From assembly GCA_964017045.1 (NCBI GenBank), contig OZ024802.1, forward strand, positions 33,215,802 to 33,279,801: a DNA stretch of 64,000 nucleotides, in the 5' to 3' direction. Positions 1 to 12,000 of this stretch are shown piece after piece. A program made the translations under genes and the position numbers. Below the pieces are notes generated by a model that ran no database searches, had not been told where the DNA came from, and saw only the letters and a list, made by a program, of their open reading frames with translations. Position 1 is the stretch's first letter; the number at the start of each line of letters is the position of its first letter. This DNA is from Omphiscola glabra. Taxonomy: Eukaryota > Mollusca > Gastropoda > Lymnaeidae.

Positions 1-100
1 ATCTAAGCCACGTGTTGTCACTACCACTTACCAAAAGAACACCGAGCCTAGTGCAGGAAGGTCAAGTCTTCCAACCTCAGACCACGGCCTGACGGAAACG
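1..100 (+). CDS. Partial exon, probably of the LIM-domain gene (5' end outside window)
   Basis: From base 2 the sequence is open for 33 codons (SKPRVVTTTYQKN..., rich in Ser, Thr and Pro) and ends in ACG followed by a GTAGCT donor at 101. It ends in phase 0, the phase in which the candidate exon at 2120 and the LIM exons at 9067 and 11978 start. Its low-complexity character suits the disordered N-terminal part of EPLIN-like proteins, but no conserved domain is visible. Joining it to the LIM gene is inference from strand, phase and position. Confidence 0.4.
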
Positions 101-134
101 GTAGCTTACTTGACTCCACTTTTCTGTTAGGGTG

Positions 135-433
135 TAAAGCAATGAAGGGACAATCATAACTTTTGACTACATGTAAAGCAATGAAGGGACAATGATAACA
201 TTTGACTACAGTGTACAGCAATGAAGGGACAATGATAACATTTGACTACATGTAAAGCAATGAAGGGACAATGATAACTTTTGACTACCGTGTATAGCAA
301 TGAAGGGACAATGATAACTTTTGACTCCATGTAAAGCAATGAAGGGACAATGATAACATTTGACTACCGTGTACAGCAATGAAGGGACAATGATAACATT
401 TGACTACCGTGTACAACAATGAAGGGACAATGA
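135..433. repeat. Minisatellite, 39-40 bp unit, about 7-8 copies
   Basis: Each unit holds AGCAATGAAGGGACAATGAT followed by AACWTTTGACTAC. Copies start at 138, 177 and 217 and continue at 39-40 bp spacing. Short minus-strand open frames across it are a by-product of the period. It lies in an inferred intron of the LIM gene. Confidence 0.9.
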
Positions 434-546
434 TAACATACGACTTATCAGTTTGATCAAAGTGTTTAGAGACCATCTGTCAAGCGATTTTTAAAAATAA
501 ATTTGATCTCCTACCTCCCTCGTCACATATCTCAGATCCCCCAGTT

Positions 547-708
547 TATATTAGTTAAAATTAAGAATTAAGTTTACAAACCCATAGTACATTCAATTAT
601 CTTTCATCTGATACCAAATTTTGTTTTACAAACCCAACAAATATATTTTAAATCGTTATTTAATTCCAACCTCTCAATTCTGGTACCCGTGTACCAATAG
701 GTACAGCC
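547..708 (+). repeat. Dispersed repeat, partial copy of the MITE at 33957-34226
   Basis: About 160 bp here match 34063-34226 in the same orientation. Shared landmarks are AAGTTTACAAACC, ATTCAATTATCTTTC, TTACAAACCCA and the end TTCTGGTACC. Only the right part is present; the left terminal repeat seen at 33957 is missing. The rest of 709-2119 holds no gene I can support, only a G13 run at 1120 and a C16 run at 1813. Confidence 0.7.
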
Positions 709-2119
709 TTTATTTAATACGTTTTGATTAGTCGCTTGGAATCGGGAGTTACGAAGACGAATTGCCGTTATCTAGGTAATGACGTAATGATGCCTAGCGT
801 TACTTTGACCTACGTTGTTATGTAACTCCCCATATTTCCCCTGTTGGCGATATGGAAACTTTGCAGGATGAACGCTCAGAAACACACACTGGCTACTTGT
901 AATTAAAAAACATGTACATTGTGCTATTTTCTCGCGCATCAAATATCATTGTGTTGCGTTTGTTGAGACGAGTGCTTGCTGTATGATTATTTGGGCCATG
1001 TGTCCAGACAAATCAAGTGTTCCTGAGGTCAACACCAACTGTCTGGCCAGTGTTTGTATTGACCTGACACAATGACCATGTGCCGTGTACAGTCCACGCG
1101 TTGATGAGACCAACGCCCCGGGGGGGGGGGGGAGATCGCCACTGTCACGTGACACGTGTTAATAGTTAATATTTGATTCTGTCTAACATCATACCGTAGA
1201 AAGTTGATCATTTGTAAATTACTGTTGAAGACTGAAGTAAAAAGGCATCAAGACAATGCATCCGTTCATTTAGAGTTGTGTTGTAAAGGATCTATCTCTT
1301 CGTTTACAGTTTTGTTGTAGAGGATCTATAACTTCGTGTAGAATAGTTTTGTAAAGGATCTATCTCTTGTGTTGAACGTAAGAACTGTGTTACAAATAAT
1401 CACATTGAGTTTTCCATGCACATCACTGGTGTATGCAAACTGAAGATTTAGTGTCAAGTGGCACTTTTCTTTCATCTCTCTGTCAGTTAGTCTATGTGTA
1501 TGCAAAGATTCGTTTGTCCCTGCAGTTAATAAAAGAGACTTCTTAATCTTATAGTGATCTAATGTATATATATATATTCTAAATGAGTTGCTTCTGTCTT
1601 GGCCACACTTGATTTCTTCGTCTTATGTTGAGCTCAAGCGTTGGTCGGTCGGTTTCTGTTACCACCACTTACAAAACTAGTTTTTTCTTTATGGTAACTT
1701 ATCTTGTAAGTGGACATTTCATTTTTCATAATATTTTCTAATGATAACGCCTACAGCAGCTTGATAGGACAAACTTAGCCCGTGACCGGGCGTGCACTAG
1801 AGTGTATCAACTCCCCCCCCCCCCCCCCAAATCGGTCATCTGGTTCCTAAAAGACAAAATCAGTTAATTATCGCTACTTCCAAGACCTTTTTAGCTCTGT
1901 TGATGTCAGAATTGACTTTTCGATGCCATCTCCGCTCCCTACCCACTGTTTAATCTGCCAGAATTGTGATTGTAGTTAGGAGCACTGTCTCAGACAAAAT
2001 CGCTATCGGATTTTAGTTAGAAGCACTATCTACAACCAGAGCTGAAACGTTATCAGAAGTGTTCCCCAGACCCCTGATAGTTGTGCCCACTAACCAGTTT
2101 CTGACCCTTGTTCTAACAG

Positions 2120-2158
2120 GAGCCGGACACAGACGCTAAACGTAAAACCCCAAGGAAG
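2120..2158 (+). CDS. Candidate 39-nt exon of the LIM-domain gene
   Basis: An acceptor, TTCTAACAG, is followed by 13 codons (EPDTDAKRKTPRK) and a GTTTGT donor, the same donor hexamer used by the exon at 9067. Length is a multiple of three and both edges are phase 0, so the exon could be included or skipped without shifting the frame. The basic peptide has no recognisable domain. Support is splice signals and phase only; spliced RNA would be needed to confirm it. Confidence 0.4.
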
Positions 2159-2614
2159 GTTTGTACTTTACTCGTTTTTCTTCTTTTCTTTTTTCCGGAC
2201 ACCCCCCCCCCACCACCTTTCCCCTCCCCCTGTTTGTGTTTTATATCTTCCGTGCTTGTTAAAGTTACAGTTTTAAGGAATACAATAGCCACCATTGCAA
2301 AGATGTTTAGCTTCGTCATGACAAGCATTCTGTGCCATGTCACTGTGCGAGCGCTGCCACCGAGTTTAGTGTCCAGTAGGGTCGTACTTTTAATATTTGG
2401 CACACAGGGATATCCCTCCTTATGAGTAGTAGTAGTATTTATTATTTCTTTATTTATCAAACAAACATAAGCCAGTATTTTAACCCTCTTGTTTGCCAGC
2501 TGTCGTTCGGGGGGGGGGGGGGGATTCCCACTGCTCCTTCCCTTCCTCACCACCACGCCCCACTCCCAATTTCCAATTAAATGAATAAATAAATCATTGG
2601 TTGGTAATCTTTGT

Positions 2615-2682
2615 GCATACATACCCCACAGATTATGCATACATACCCCACAGATTATGCATACATACCCCACAGATTATGC
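2615..2682. repeat. Short tandem repeat, 22-bp unit, 3 copies
   Basis: Unit GCATACATACCCCACAGATT plus AT, three near-perfect copies beginning at 2615, 2637 and 2659. Confidence 0.9.
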
Positions 2683-3204
2683 GTGCTACAGTTCCCCAAG
2701 ACAGGTGTGGGCCTGTGTCCCCATTTCGTCATTATTTTAAACCAGAAATAGAAAGCCATCCCATAATGCAACTATTTTGGTTCTCATCAGTAATTGCAAA
2801 ACGAATGACTTTCTTCAGTTTGGTATCCATCTCCTGTATTACCAAGGGTGTCCCGAATCCCATCATTTGGATCCCCAAACGACCAAATAAAAGGACAACC
2901 AATGCATTCAAACGACGCTGTGATCTCATCTTGTCACTAAACATCAACAGCCCCACCCCACCCTGTACCCTGTAGAGCTTATTGGATGTTGTCAGTTCAT
3001 GTTTCCTGTCTTTTTGTTGATTGGTTTGCGCATGGCTTTGTCTGTCAGCATCTTGGTTAGTTTTAGTTCACGACATCTCTGTCTGTATGTCCTGCATTTT
3101 GATTTCTTATCTCATGGCATGCTTGTCAGACTTCGGCTTTTTTAACTAGTTTGTTAACATTTCATTTTCTGTGTACTAAATAATTCAAAGAAATATTCCA
3201 CACA

Positions 3205-3280
3205 GGGGGCTCTACGTTACTTAGTGCTGAAGGGGCTTCTACGTTACTTAGTGCTGAAGGGGCTTCTACGTTACTTCGTT
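3205..3280. repeat. Short tandem repeat, 27-bp unit, 3 copies
   Basis: TCTACGTTACTTAGTGCTGA plus AGGGGCT, copies at 3211, 3238 and 3265. Nothing else is recognised between 2683 and 3750. Confidence 0.85.
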
Positions 3281-3751
3281 AAAGTTATTATTACATGTGT
3301 TTAAACTCGCCTCTCAACAAGAGGGTCTTTAAAATCTCAGTAGCATGCCAAAATTCAAATATGTTACAGCTTTACACCATAACAAATACACCCTATCCAC
3401 TCTCCAATTTCCCCCTCCAAGTGAATCCCCCCATTGATTGCAGACTAACCCATTATCGTTTTAATGTTGTGATATATAAATGTTTAACATTACAATCAGC
3501 AGCCATTTAACAACTGATCACAATCAGCAGCCATTTAACATCGGTCATTAAAGAACACAACACAGTCACTATAGAAGCAGACATGTTGAAGTTTTCAGAC
3601 AAAATAAAATCTTTGCTGCGTTTGCTAAGGGTTTGGTTCTGTCACATTTGCACTCATCCTCTTTCGAATTGATGTTGCGACCGCATGTAACCATCATAAA
3701 TAATAATAAGCTTAGGTTAATGGCAGTGCTCTGAGTGTCTAAGCGGAACAC

Positions 3752-4535
3752 ATGAAGGAAGAGTATGACGGGACAGATGAAGGAAGAGTATGACGGGACA
3801 GATGAAGGAAGAGTATGACGGGACAGATGAAGGAAGAGTATGACGGGGCAGATGAAGGAAGAGTATGACGGGGCAGATGAAGGAAGAGTATGACGGGACA
3901 GATGAAGGAAGAGTATGACGGGACAGATGAAGGACGAGTATGACGGCTCGTTCTAGAAACAGTCCATAATAAAGGACGATACCAACGTTTAAAAATAATA
4001 CCAAATAAAACGACAATCAAGGCCAGAGCTAATTACAATTAATAACTTTTTAATTTGTGAACTTCAATTAAATAAATAACAGCAAGTGAAATATGATTGA
4101 AATTATAAACTTACAGATTTGCTGGTACCGGTACTGTATATCAAAATACAATGAGCACAAAATTGTACGAGGAAATAAAAATCTCTACACACAACAAAGT
4201 ATAATGACACATAGCATGCCTCGTAATCAAGGAAAGGAAAATCTCCCTCTCGTCATTTATTCTTATCCCTTTTATACCCAGTTTCATATGATCTTTCTGG
4301 AAATGGAATGCGCAGTCTTACTGCTTCCCGCATTCTCTAGATCGTTCGATCCTGTTCCACAGAAACGGACGATAGTAAACAAAAGTATCAACAAAGGGAT
4401 ATTTTTTTTCTAGCCGCCCCAACACGGAACCGACTTGAAAGAGGTCATGCACGTGGAAGGCGGGCAAAGCGTCTTAAAATACGTCATCCCTTATAACAAA
4501 GAGTATGACGGGACAGATGAAGGAAGAGTGTGACG
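3752..4535. repeat. 25-bp minisatellite split by an inserted element
   Basis: Unit ATGAAGGAAGAGTATGACGG plus GACAG. Eight copies run from 3752 to 3944. The array resumes at 4501-4535 (GAGTATGACGGGACAGATGA...). The DNA between is a separate element, so that element landed inside, or was captured by, this array. Confidence 0.85.
3945..4498 (-). mobile_element. Solo-LTR-like element, copy 1 (truncated)
   Basis: These 554 bp match 51205-51757 in inverted orientation, from GGCTCGTTCT at 3945 to CCCTTATAACA at 4498. Read on the minus strand it starts TGTTATAAGGG and carries a consensus TATA motif (TATAAAAGGG; seen on the plus strand as CCCTTTTATA near 4267). Copy 2 extends about 53 bp further to ATAACA; that end is missing here. 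No protein is coded. A solo LTR is the best reading; an unclassified repeat family is the alternative. Confidence 0.6.
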
Positions 4536-4650
4536 GTAGTTTGCCTCACACTTCGACTTCGGGGAACAGGCGCTTATATGTCAAATACATGCTGGTGGGT
4601 GGGGGCTACGTTTCTCATTCCAAAATATCAAAAACACAAATGGGGTCGTG

Positions 4651-5243
4651 ACATTTGGGTAGCATACTACTAGTATTCACATTTGGGTAGCATACTACTA
4701 GTATCCACATTTGGTAGCATACTACTAGTATCCACATTTGGGTAGCATACTACTAGTATCCACATTTGGGTAGCATTACTACTAGTATCCACATTTGGGT
4801 AGCATACTACTAGTATCCACATTTGGGTAGCATACTACTAGTATCCACATTTGGGTAGCATACTACTAGTATCCACATTTGGGTAGCATACTACTAGTAT
4901 TCACATTTGGGTAGCATACTACTAGTATCCACATTTGGGTAGCATACTACTAGTATCCACATTTGGGTAGCATACTACTAGTATCCACATTTGGGTAGCA
5001 TACTGCTAGTATCCACATTTGGGTAGCACACTACTAGCATCCACATTTGGGTAGCATACTACTAGTATCCACATTTGGGTAACATACTGCTAGTATCCAC
5101 ATTTGGGTAGCATACTGCTACTAGTGCTAGTATCCACATTTGGGTAGCACACTACTAGCATCCACATTTGGGTAGCACACTACTAGCATCCACATTTGGG
5201 TAGCACACTACTAGCATCCACATTTGGGTAGCACACTACTAGC
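4651..5243. repeat. Minisatellite, 28-bp unit, about 21 copies
   Basis: Unit ACATTTGGGTAGCATACTAC plus TAGTATCC. Copies near the right end become GCACACTACTAGCATCC, so variants cluster by position. One copy has an internal insertion near 5120. Each unit contains the palindrome ACTAGT. Confidence 0.92.
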
Positions 5244-5444
5244 ACTACGTGAATAGGCAGAGATCGGGCATCTCAGTTTCCGGGTGATTTTTATATTGAT
5301 TTAATTTTTAATTTGGATTGTGGGGTGACGCGAAATTTAAAGTTAGCTCTATATTTGTCTAAGAGATCACGTGTGACATATGGGCGAACAGGGCGAGTTA
5401 TCTATCCCCACCACTAAAACTGTCAATGTATCGCCCACTTGCCC

Positions 5445-5556
5445 GGGGGGGGGGGGGGGGGTTGCGAGAGACCAGTGCGTCTATTTAAGTTCAGCGTGCA
5501 GCTTTAGGTTATGTGTTTGATGACGTCTTTACGGCCCCGGGGGGGGGGGGGGGGGG
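5445..5556. repeat. Two long poly-G runs
   Basis: G17 at 5445-5461 and G18 at 5539-5556, each following CCC or GGCCCC and each followed by GTTGCG or TTGCGC. They are the closest pair of the long G/C homopolymers in this window. No gene is seen between 5244 and 5834. Confidence 0.85.
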
Positions 5557-5834
5557 TTGCGCAAGTCTTTGCGTCATGCCTCATATTGTTGCCTTTGCAA
5601 AAATGCAGATAGAACAAATTACCTCATTCGGGGTCATGAGATTTTATCTAAGTCCGGCCACAAACACGGTTTTAGAATCTATTTCATTATAGCTATAGAC
5701 AGTCACATTGTGTCACTATTTAATTATCTGAGCCAAATTAGTAAGCTCGGTAGCTCTAGTATACAGGTTCTCAAGCGTTTTCAAGGCACGACGATATTCA
5801 AATAGAAAGCAAAGTGCCCTAACCACAATATATT

Positions 5835-5942
5835 GATGGCCCAACAATTTGGAACACCCTTCCAGTGTCAGTGGCTCTCAAAAACAGCCAGACACTGGAC
5901 TCCTTAAAACCGATTTGAAAACACATCTATTTCTCAAGGTTA
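5835..5942 (+). pseudogene. LINE reverse transcriptase C-terminal fragment
   Basis: One frame reads DGPTIWNTLPVSVALKNSQ and then TLDSLKTDLKTHLF. This matches the conserved tail of CR1/L2/jockey-like reverse transcriptases, typically a GP-x-x-WN-x-LP motif followed by a short helix ending in LK-x-HLF. No reverse transcriptase core motifs precede it, so it is a 3' stub, as expected for 5'-truncated LINE copies. Family assignment beyond non-LTR retrotransposon is uncertain. Confidence 0.6.
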
Positions 5943-6016
5943 CCGGAAATTTGATCGAAAGAAATTTCGTCGACGGAAAATTGATCGACGGTAAATTGAT
6001 CGAACGGAAATTTGGT
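5943..6016. repeat. Short degenerate repeat, about 14-16 bp unit
   Basis: Variants of CGGAAATTTGATCGAA repeat about five times directly after the LINE stub, ending with GGTCGAATC. From 6017 to 7141 I see only AT-rich DNA with C runs at 6254 (13), 6499 (15) and 7035 (16). Confidence 0.6.
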
Positions 6017-7141
6017 CGAATCTTTTTTTCAGTCCAGACGTTAAAATTTTCGTCAAATTTCTTTTTGAACGCACTATACTATAGTAGCAAGTGACCAACC
6101 TCAATCAATTAATCAAACTACCTTTAACAAAATTTTATTCACTTATAGACCATAAAAATTAAACTATAAAAATCATCTTTTATTATAGTTTAATTCAATG
6201 AATTGTATCCCGGGATAAGAAAAGCCCAAGGAAATGAGACCCAGCTGCACGAGCCCCCCCCCCCCCTTTTTTTTCCGAGATACTCAATGCCAGTTAGCCG
6301 AGGACCGTCTTTAAAAGCTTAATTCACTGCAACCCACCCCCTTTAATCCCGCCATGCACATAAACTTCACATAGCCTTTAAGATCAGATCTGTTACCAAT
6401 CCCACTTTATTGACCTCCATCGTCCAAACTAACATTTTCCATGTTCCTATGATGGTGTCTGCTTGGTACATCGTACCTAATATCCCCCCACCAAAACTCC
6501 CCCCCCCCCCCCCACCCACAATAAAAACGGAGGAGCAGCATAATCAAAGTAAATAATAAAATAAAAAAACCAAGCCCGCGTCTCGCGATGTGTTCGCCCA
6601 ACTTTTCGGCAACTCCCTTACTCACAGGCGAGATCTAAAAATAACGAATGTATGTGTTGTAAGCTCGCCATTTAGCGGTATATCATGTGTAGCCCAACAG
6701 TCGAGAGTTGACTTCCTTAGCGGACACAAGTAGGTACTTCATTTAGTTAATAGTGTTATGTCTTAATACACTGTTTTTGCCCAGAAAATATTTGAATTCT
6801 ATTCTATAGTTGTTAATGTCATATATTATGATTCATGATATACGTACGAGTTTAGTTAAGATATTGAGATTGTATCGTGCAAATGTGAAAACGTGGTTAA
6901 GTTAAAGTCGAAACTTAAAATAAATGATAAATATTGCAATCTTTAGACGTCGTTATAAAATTGTTGATAACTTAAACCTGAAGAAACGTCTATCTTGTTA
7001 ACACGCGTGCGACACACCACAAACAAGCGAACTGCCCCCCCCCCCCCCCCACTTTTTTTTAAAGCACGCAAACCCACATTCCAATATCGTCCCGGCGCTG
7101 CACGTTTTTAAGTATTACATACGGTTATCTTTCTGAATGCT

Positions 7142-8325
7142 TGTCCAATCAATCTTGTAATATGTGTCCATCAGTCTTGTGATGTGTGTCCATCAGTCTT
7201 GTAATGTGTGTCCATCAGTCTTGTAATGTGTGTCTATCAATCTTGTAATGTGTGTCCATCCATCTAGTAATGTGTGTGCATCAGTCTTGTGATGTGTGTC
7301 CATCAATCTTGTAATGTGTGTCTATCAATCTTGTAATGTGTGTCCATCAATATTGTGATGTGTGTCCATCGATCTTGTAATGTGTGTCCATCAATCTTGT
7401 AATGTGTGTCCATCAATCTTGTAATGTGTGTCCAATCAGTCGTGTAATGTGTGTCCATCAATCTTGTGATGTGTGTCCATCAGTCTTGTGATGTGTGTCC
7501 ATCAATCTTGTGATGTGTGTCCATCAGTCTTGTGATGTGTGTCCATCAGTCTTGTAATGTGTGTCTATCAATCTTGTAATGTGTGTCCATCCATCTAGTA
7601 ATGTGTGTGCATCAATCTTGTAATGTGTGTCCATCAATCTTGTAATGTGTGTCCATCAATCTTGTAATGTGTGTTCAATCAGTCGTGTAATGTGTGTCCA
7701 TCAATCTTGTGATGTGTGTCCATCAGTCTTGTGATGTGTGTCCATCAATCTTGTGATGTGTGTCCATCAGTCTTGTGATGTGTGTCCATCAGTCTTGTAA
7801 TGTGTGTCTATCAATCTTGTAATGTGTGTCCATCCATCTAGTAATGTGTGTGCATCAGTCTTGTGATGTGTGTCCATCAATCTTGTAATGTGTGTCTATC
7901 AATCTTGTAATGTGTGTCCATCAATATTGTGATGTGTGTCCATCGATCTTGTAATGTGTGTCCATCAATCTTGTAACGTGTGTCCATCAGTCTTGTAATG
8001 TGTGTCCATCAGTCGTGTGATGTGTGCCCATCAGTCTTGTGATGTGTGTCCATCAGTCTTGTGATGTGTCCATCGATCTTGTAATGTGTGTCCATCAGTC
8101 TTGTAATGTGTGTCCATCAATCTTGTAATGTGTGTCTATCAATCTTGTAATGTGTATCCATCAATTTTGTAATGTGTGTCCATCAATCTTGTAATGTGTG
8201 TCCATCAATCTTGTAATGTGTGTCCATCAATCTTGTAATGTGTGTCCATCGATCTTGTAATGTGTGTCCATCAATCGTGTAATGTGTGTCCATCAATCTT
8301 GTAATGTGTGTCCATCAGTCTAAAG
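7142..8325. repeat. Minisatellite, 22-bp unit, about 53 copies, with higher-order structure
   Basis: Unit GTGTGTCCATCAATCTTGTA plus AT, with A/G variation at the TGTAAT/TGTGAT and CAATC/CAGTC positions. A diagnostic variant, CCATCTAGTAATG, recurs near 7260, 7591 and 7834 with the same flanking variants, showing that blocks of about 11-15 units were themselves duplicated. The array lies in an inferred intron of the LIM gene. From 8326 to 9066 nothing further is recognised. Confidence 0.93.
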
Positions 8326-9066
8326 TATAATGTTTAGAGATTGTATTCCTGTAAGGTGTAACAAGTGAGCTAGATCAGTGTTATGTTAAGTGCTTGCCTC
8401 TGATTAAACAAAATAGTTCATGTTACCTGGGTTGTACAAAGTTTAGGACACAGCACCACAACTTGCCCCCCCCCCCACACACACAAAAATTCATGCACAT
8501 AGATATCCTGAGTATGTGCCCACTGAACATACATACAAGCTCACTCTGTAAGATGCTAGCAATGTGTCAGACACTGGATATCTTTGACCTTTACCTGGTA
8601 CCAGTACTGGAGTGATATCAGTTCAGCAAAGGGAGTCCTCACATTTTGTCATCATGGGTACACTTTTATTCATGTTTACAACACCCCAACATATTTGTGC
8701 TAACAATTACTTGTTGTACAAACCCCTGACTGCTATGTGACATCATCTATTGCTTTAGTGTTTGCACAATGTGTGTTTGTCTGACTTGTCAGGCACTTTC
8801 ATTTGGCATTGATGCCCTGTAGATGAACTGATAGTGCCAGGGTGTTGGGGTGTTATTTTTGGATATAAATGTAAATCTTTGTTTATACTACCCATGTATG
8901 GGCAGAGTACATGACATTTAGTTTTAAACTGCTGTGGAGATACACAAATACAAGACCACCCTATAAAAAGCTATATATTGCAACTTCGGTCTCCAGTGTT
9001 TATTTACTAACCTTGTGTGTGGTTTGCTGTGAGATTCTCATTTGCTCTCTGTTCCCCTACCTGTAG

Positions 9067-12000
9067 GACTCGGACTACTCTGAGAGTAGCGAGGCAGAGA
9101 GTGATAGCGTCATGGAGAATACCATAGAAAAGTTTGAAAGTCCCGACAAGGTTTGTTAAGACGGTCTCTCCAAGACGGACATCTTGGTCAAACTTAGACA
9201 TGAAGCTATGAATTCTGCATACAAATTATTTTGAAACTTTCTTCTCTTTTTTTTTCCGGGTAGGGTTTTTCTGGGCAACAGATAGTTGTCGAGAAGAGGC
9301 TAGTTTACCTTGTTGGTGCTGAGACAAGGTGGGGGATATGTGGACAGGTGAAATGGGGGTTGGTATATACGACTTTGTGAAAGGGTAGGTTAAGAGAGGG
9401 TATGTACACATTTGGGGGGACAGGTGAGATATAGCTGTGAATGCTTATGTGAACATGTATGTAGATGGTATGTTGTATTTCAGGTAGTGGTTTTCTATCA
9501 ATGGGAGCTGTTACAATAGAATGGAAGCTGTTACAATAGAATGGTAACTGTAAGAATAGAATAGATAGCAGATGAATGTCTTGATATGAAGTAGTTGCTG
9601 GTGTCTATTCATAGATTGGTCACTCAGTAAAAATGTTATTACATTTTTTATTCCTTTTTAAAACTGTTTTTGGATGATGTCAGACATAGTGTTACAATGT
9701 ATTTTAGGGGGATGGTGGGGGGGGAATGTTATTGTAACTTGTGTCAGCTAGCCTCTTCTCCTGGTCACCCTACTAACATATAACATAGATCTGACTAACT
9801 CTAACCAACAAAAACCTTGAATCCAAGTTTTTAAACTACCTCAATTTCCTAACATGGTTTCAACTGTTGGATTATTTTTCCAGTGTAAATTATTTTAAAT
9901 CAACTTATTGGTTTAATAGCTTAGTTGATGCACACCTGTTAGCACATCAAAACCAATTTAGCTATGATATATTGACACCCACAAAGCAATTTAGGCATTT
10001 GATTTGTTGGTACACACAAACCAATTTAGGTATCTATTGGCAAACACAATTAATTAAAAGTTCATTTATTTAAAAATGCAACACACTGCAATTTAGGTAT
10101 TTGTAGTTGGACCATCATTTGAATGTTTACCATATGTTTGTGCATGCATGCTTCTAGCAAGTTGTTGAATGGAGAAATATTTGTTCATTAAAAAAGCATT
10201 TTGGAATTCCCTCATTGTAGCTGCAATGACTTTGCACTTATTGTGGCAATAATACCAAAGTGTGCATGCTTGGGACTGATAAAACTGTCAGGGCCGACCT
10301 TTACTTTACAATACAATCAATGTTGACTTTCCAATAAATATCGATTTAATAAATTTTTCCAAACTGAATTATCAAATGTATGAACAAGTTCATAGTTTTG
10401 TTTCATGCCTGAAAAACCTTGCATTCATTTTCCCACTAGCTATGTATTCTGTATTGGCTAGATAATTTTATTTTTACATTGGTCAGGTCACAAACATGTA
10501 AAAACAGTTACAAACTTACAGGTGTAACCACAATTTAATGCCACCTGGTATGTTCAGTCCTTAATTTGCTGTGTCCCATTTTATTTCTTTAAATGTTCCA
10601 TGTCATCCAAAACTTAAGCAATCACAGATAAACCTCCCAGTTTTGTGCACTGACCTTTTTCCCCCATTATTTACGACCTTCTCTTTGTTTTTTTTAATCT
10701 GTTTTTACATTGACAATTTTTTTGGAGTTTTTTTTTGTTATTTTACTTTATTTTTTTTTATTATGTATTTTAAATGTAAATATATTTACTTCTTACATTG
10801 AATTCATATATTAACTTTGAAATTTAATAAGTACTTATATTATTAATTTCATTTCTAAATTTGCTGTATCATTTGATAACAATTTAATTATTATTATAAA
10901 ATAATGTTATTTTCAATTCTAACAATACTGATTCTATGCATTGTTTGTTTCTTTGTTTTATTTGAAAACAACTAATGCACTAACAGCATGTAGCTTTTTA
11001 GCATGTGCTTTGCAAGGAAAAATAATTTATTTCTATTTTTAAAACACATGCAAGCGCGCCCACGCACACACAGACCCAAATAAATTGAGTATTATTCCTC
11101 TTCATACTTAAAGACGGCTGTAGAATATTTCATTTGATTGTTTTCAGCCTCAACAAATATATACACCATTTGGCAGATAAGATACTACTTTGTAGTCTAC
11201 TTCTCATCTTACACCAAAGCAATGTTGATAATCAATTATGTCACATGCATAGGCTGCTTAGTCTTGAGTCAAATTATTAATTAACTTTTAGGTGTCTGCT
11301 TTGTTTATTAACTAAGTAAAAAAGCTTCCTTTTTTTAAACTCGCTCTGCTAAATAAAATAATATGGCTGCTTTGTTACAAAAAATTATTAAATAAAAATG
11401 GCTTAAGAAATAATATTAATAAAAGTTGAAGCGCTAAGTAAATGTACAATTTAAGCTGTAAAAAAATTGTTAGATTCTAAAAAGATTTCATAACTTATAT
11501 TTAGTTAATGTTCTTTTATAATTAATTGACCTATTTTCTATTAGGTATTTTTAAGGTTAAGCTGGGTGAAAATAAAATTTAAATGGGTAGATTCTATTCT
11601 ATTTGCCTTGTCAGTGTTAGTACAGTCAGTGGGCTCTCTTCTTTATAACCTGACTTTTGTGATGGGTCAGCTGGAAATGAGACAAAGTTGTCATAGTTTT
11701 ACTCCTTTATATTTTAATTACCCCAGATTACTGTCAAATTTTCAAAATGTGTAAGTGATGGATCACCCTTTTCTTCTAATCTGAGAATTTAGAGAACATA
11801 TTCCTCTAATAAAATATACATGTTGGGTATTTAATAATTTTTTTTTCTTCTTTAAATTTAAAAACTGAGGGTCTCGTTTCCGGCTGCCACATAACAATTG
11901 GTTGGATCTGACTGTGTGCTGTTCCTGTTTGCCTGTTTGTTGATGCCACGTTTGTTTGACTAATATCGTCCTGTTAGGTGGGCCGGAGCAAGAGCATGAG

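Noticed and set aside
2113..2673. Minus-strand open frame of 186 codons
   Set aside because: It runs through poly-C/G tracts (Pro and Gly runs) and the 22-bp repeat and is antisense to the candidate LIM-gene exon. No recognisable family.
3717..4020. Two minus-strand frames rich in HLPRHTLPSS
   Set aside because: Translation of the 25-bp array; the periodic peptide shifts between frames with the array.
4651..5243. Possible CRISPR-like array
   Set aside because: There are no unique spacers; units are contiguous and the host is an animal. It is a minisatellite.
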